Below, in pieces: positions 63,181 through 64,000 of a stretch of DNA of 64,000 nucleotides. Below the pieces are notes generated by a model. It was not told the DNA's origin, searched no databases, and saw only the letters and a program-made list of their open reading frames with translations. Origin of the DNA: Brasenia schreberi (lineage: Eukaryota > Streptophyta > Magnoliopsida > Nymphaeales > Cabombaceae); the NCBI GenBank assembly GCA_036023115.1, contig JAYKKT010000087.1, forward strand, positions 11,147,001-11,211,000, read 5' to 3'. Each line of letters begins with the position of its first letter. Positions within the stretch are counted from its first letter, which is position 1. Both the position numbers and the translations under genes were made by a program.

Positions 63181-63555
63181 AAATTTTATTAATTCAAAAG
63201 TAAATTCCTCTATGTGGAGAACATGAGTACAAATGTCCTTTGCATATTATTTGGACGTTGACTTAACTATGTAGACTGATTTTGAAAAGCTAAAGAAGCA
63301 GAGGCATGTCCTCCACCTAATCCTCCAGCTAATTAATGCAATTTCTTCGATTTCCTTTGAAATGCTTTTCCTTTTCTTTTTTTTTTGGGTACTTGTGGGT
63401 CGATCCTGATAGCCAGGTAAACGATTGCTCGTTGTGCCATTGAAATGTTTTCATGAGCATGTGAATAGGAAACGATCAAACTGCCAACAATCACCAAGAG
63501 GATCAGGGGCTCAATTGCTGAGAGGCTATTCGGTCGTCTTACATGCTAACCGCTG

Positions 63556-63665
63556 CTGCTGCTGCTGTTGCTGATGATAATAATAACAAAAATAACTATT
63601 ATTATTATTACAACAAGGATGATTATGATGATGATAGCAATAGTAAGAAGAAGAAGAAGAAGGCT
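63556..63665. repeat. Trinucleotide-repeat cluster
   Basis: Runs of GCT, GAT/AAT, TTA, GAT and AAG triplets follow one another within about 110 bp. Confidence 0.85.
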
Positions 63666-64000
63666 TTCAGGACAAAAAATTCAAGAGAAATGTGTCACAG
63701 CTCGGATGTCTAGAAAGACCTGCAACCCTGCTTGAAGATCTTTATGTTTTCCATTACAGTTAAGTTCAGATGAAACGCAGGATCGGGTTGTAGATACGGT
63801 TTCAAAATAGACTTCTCATTGATTCGGAATTCAACATGCAGAAAAATTTCCATTCTACCGATCGACATCAACTTATCCTTGTTTCTAATCTGCCATTTGG
63901 CTAAGAAATAATGATCACGATAGAAAAAGAAAGGTTGAAACTAACATTAAACCCGAGTGCCATTTTATTACGATATAGGTTAGAGTATCGGCGAAAACAA

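Overview
The window is nuclear DNA of a flowering plant. The support is an LRR receptor-like pseudokinase of the TMKL1 type with plant GT-AG splicing, an AMT1-type ammonium transporter, a transit-peptide-bearing plastid-type protein, plant-type RTE LINEs, Ty1/copia elements primed by initiator tRNA-Met, hAT-like MITEs and long (GA)n/(TA)n microsatellites. I cannot place the species; no organelle or bacterial sequence is evident.

Layout. 1-11 kb is transposon territory: a short RTE-ended element carrying a full-length 5S rRNA-like sequence (1865-2139), a 4-kb non-autonomous LTR element (2353-6349, TSD GTTAT) that holds pieces of at least four unrelated host genes, a degenerate RTE LINE on the minus strand (about 7376-10540) and an RTE mini-element (10681-10888). 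At 11153-11674 lies the last coding exon of an uncharacterised plant membrane protein. 12-16 kb holds MITE-like inverted repeats and microsatellites. 16.4-19.6 kb is the two-exon TMKL1-like gene (+). 20-24 kb holds a solo-LTR-like segment and tRNA-derived SINEs. 24.6-28.6 kb is an eight-exon minus-strand gene for a 277-residue plastid-type protein. 29-39 kb is gene-poor, with degenerate duplications, hAT-like MITEs and compound microsatellites. 39.1-40.6 kb is an intronless AMT1 gene (+). 41.3-50 kb is a nested mess on the minus strand: a second gene-capturing LTR element (DnaJ plus ABC1-kinase pieces), a complete but dead copia element (43473-48768, TSD TATCC) and an AMBRA1-like WD40 pseudogene split by it. 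52.4-55 kb holds 5S-like remnants and a 2.2-kb solo LTR (TSD ATGGT). 55.6-57.2 kb is a two-exon coiled-coil gene (-). The rest is intergenic, with hAT MITEs and RTE fragments.

The five host genes (TMKL1-like, plastid-type protein, AMT1, coiled-coil protein and the terminal exon at 11 kb) look unrelated and singly transcribed. The most unusual content is two LTR elements with related LTRs that each carry rearranged pieces of several host genes, both including a J-domain co-chaperone, and the RTE/5S chimeric short element.
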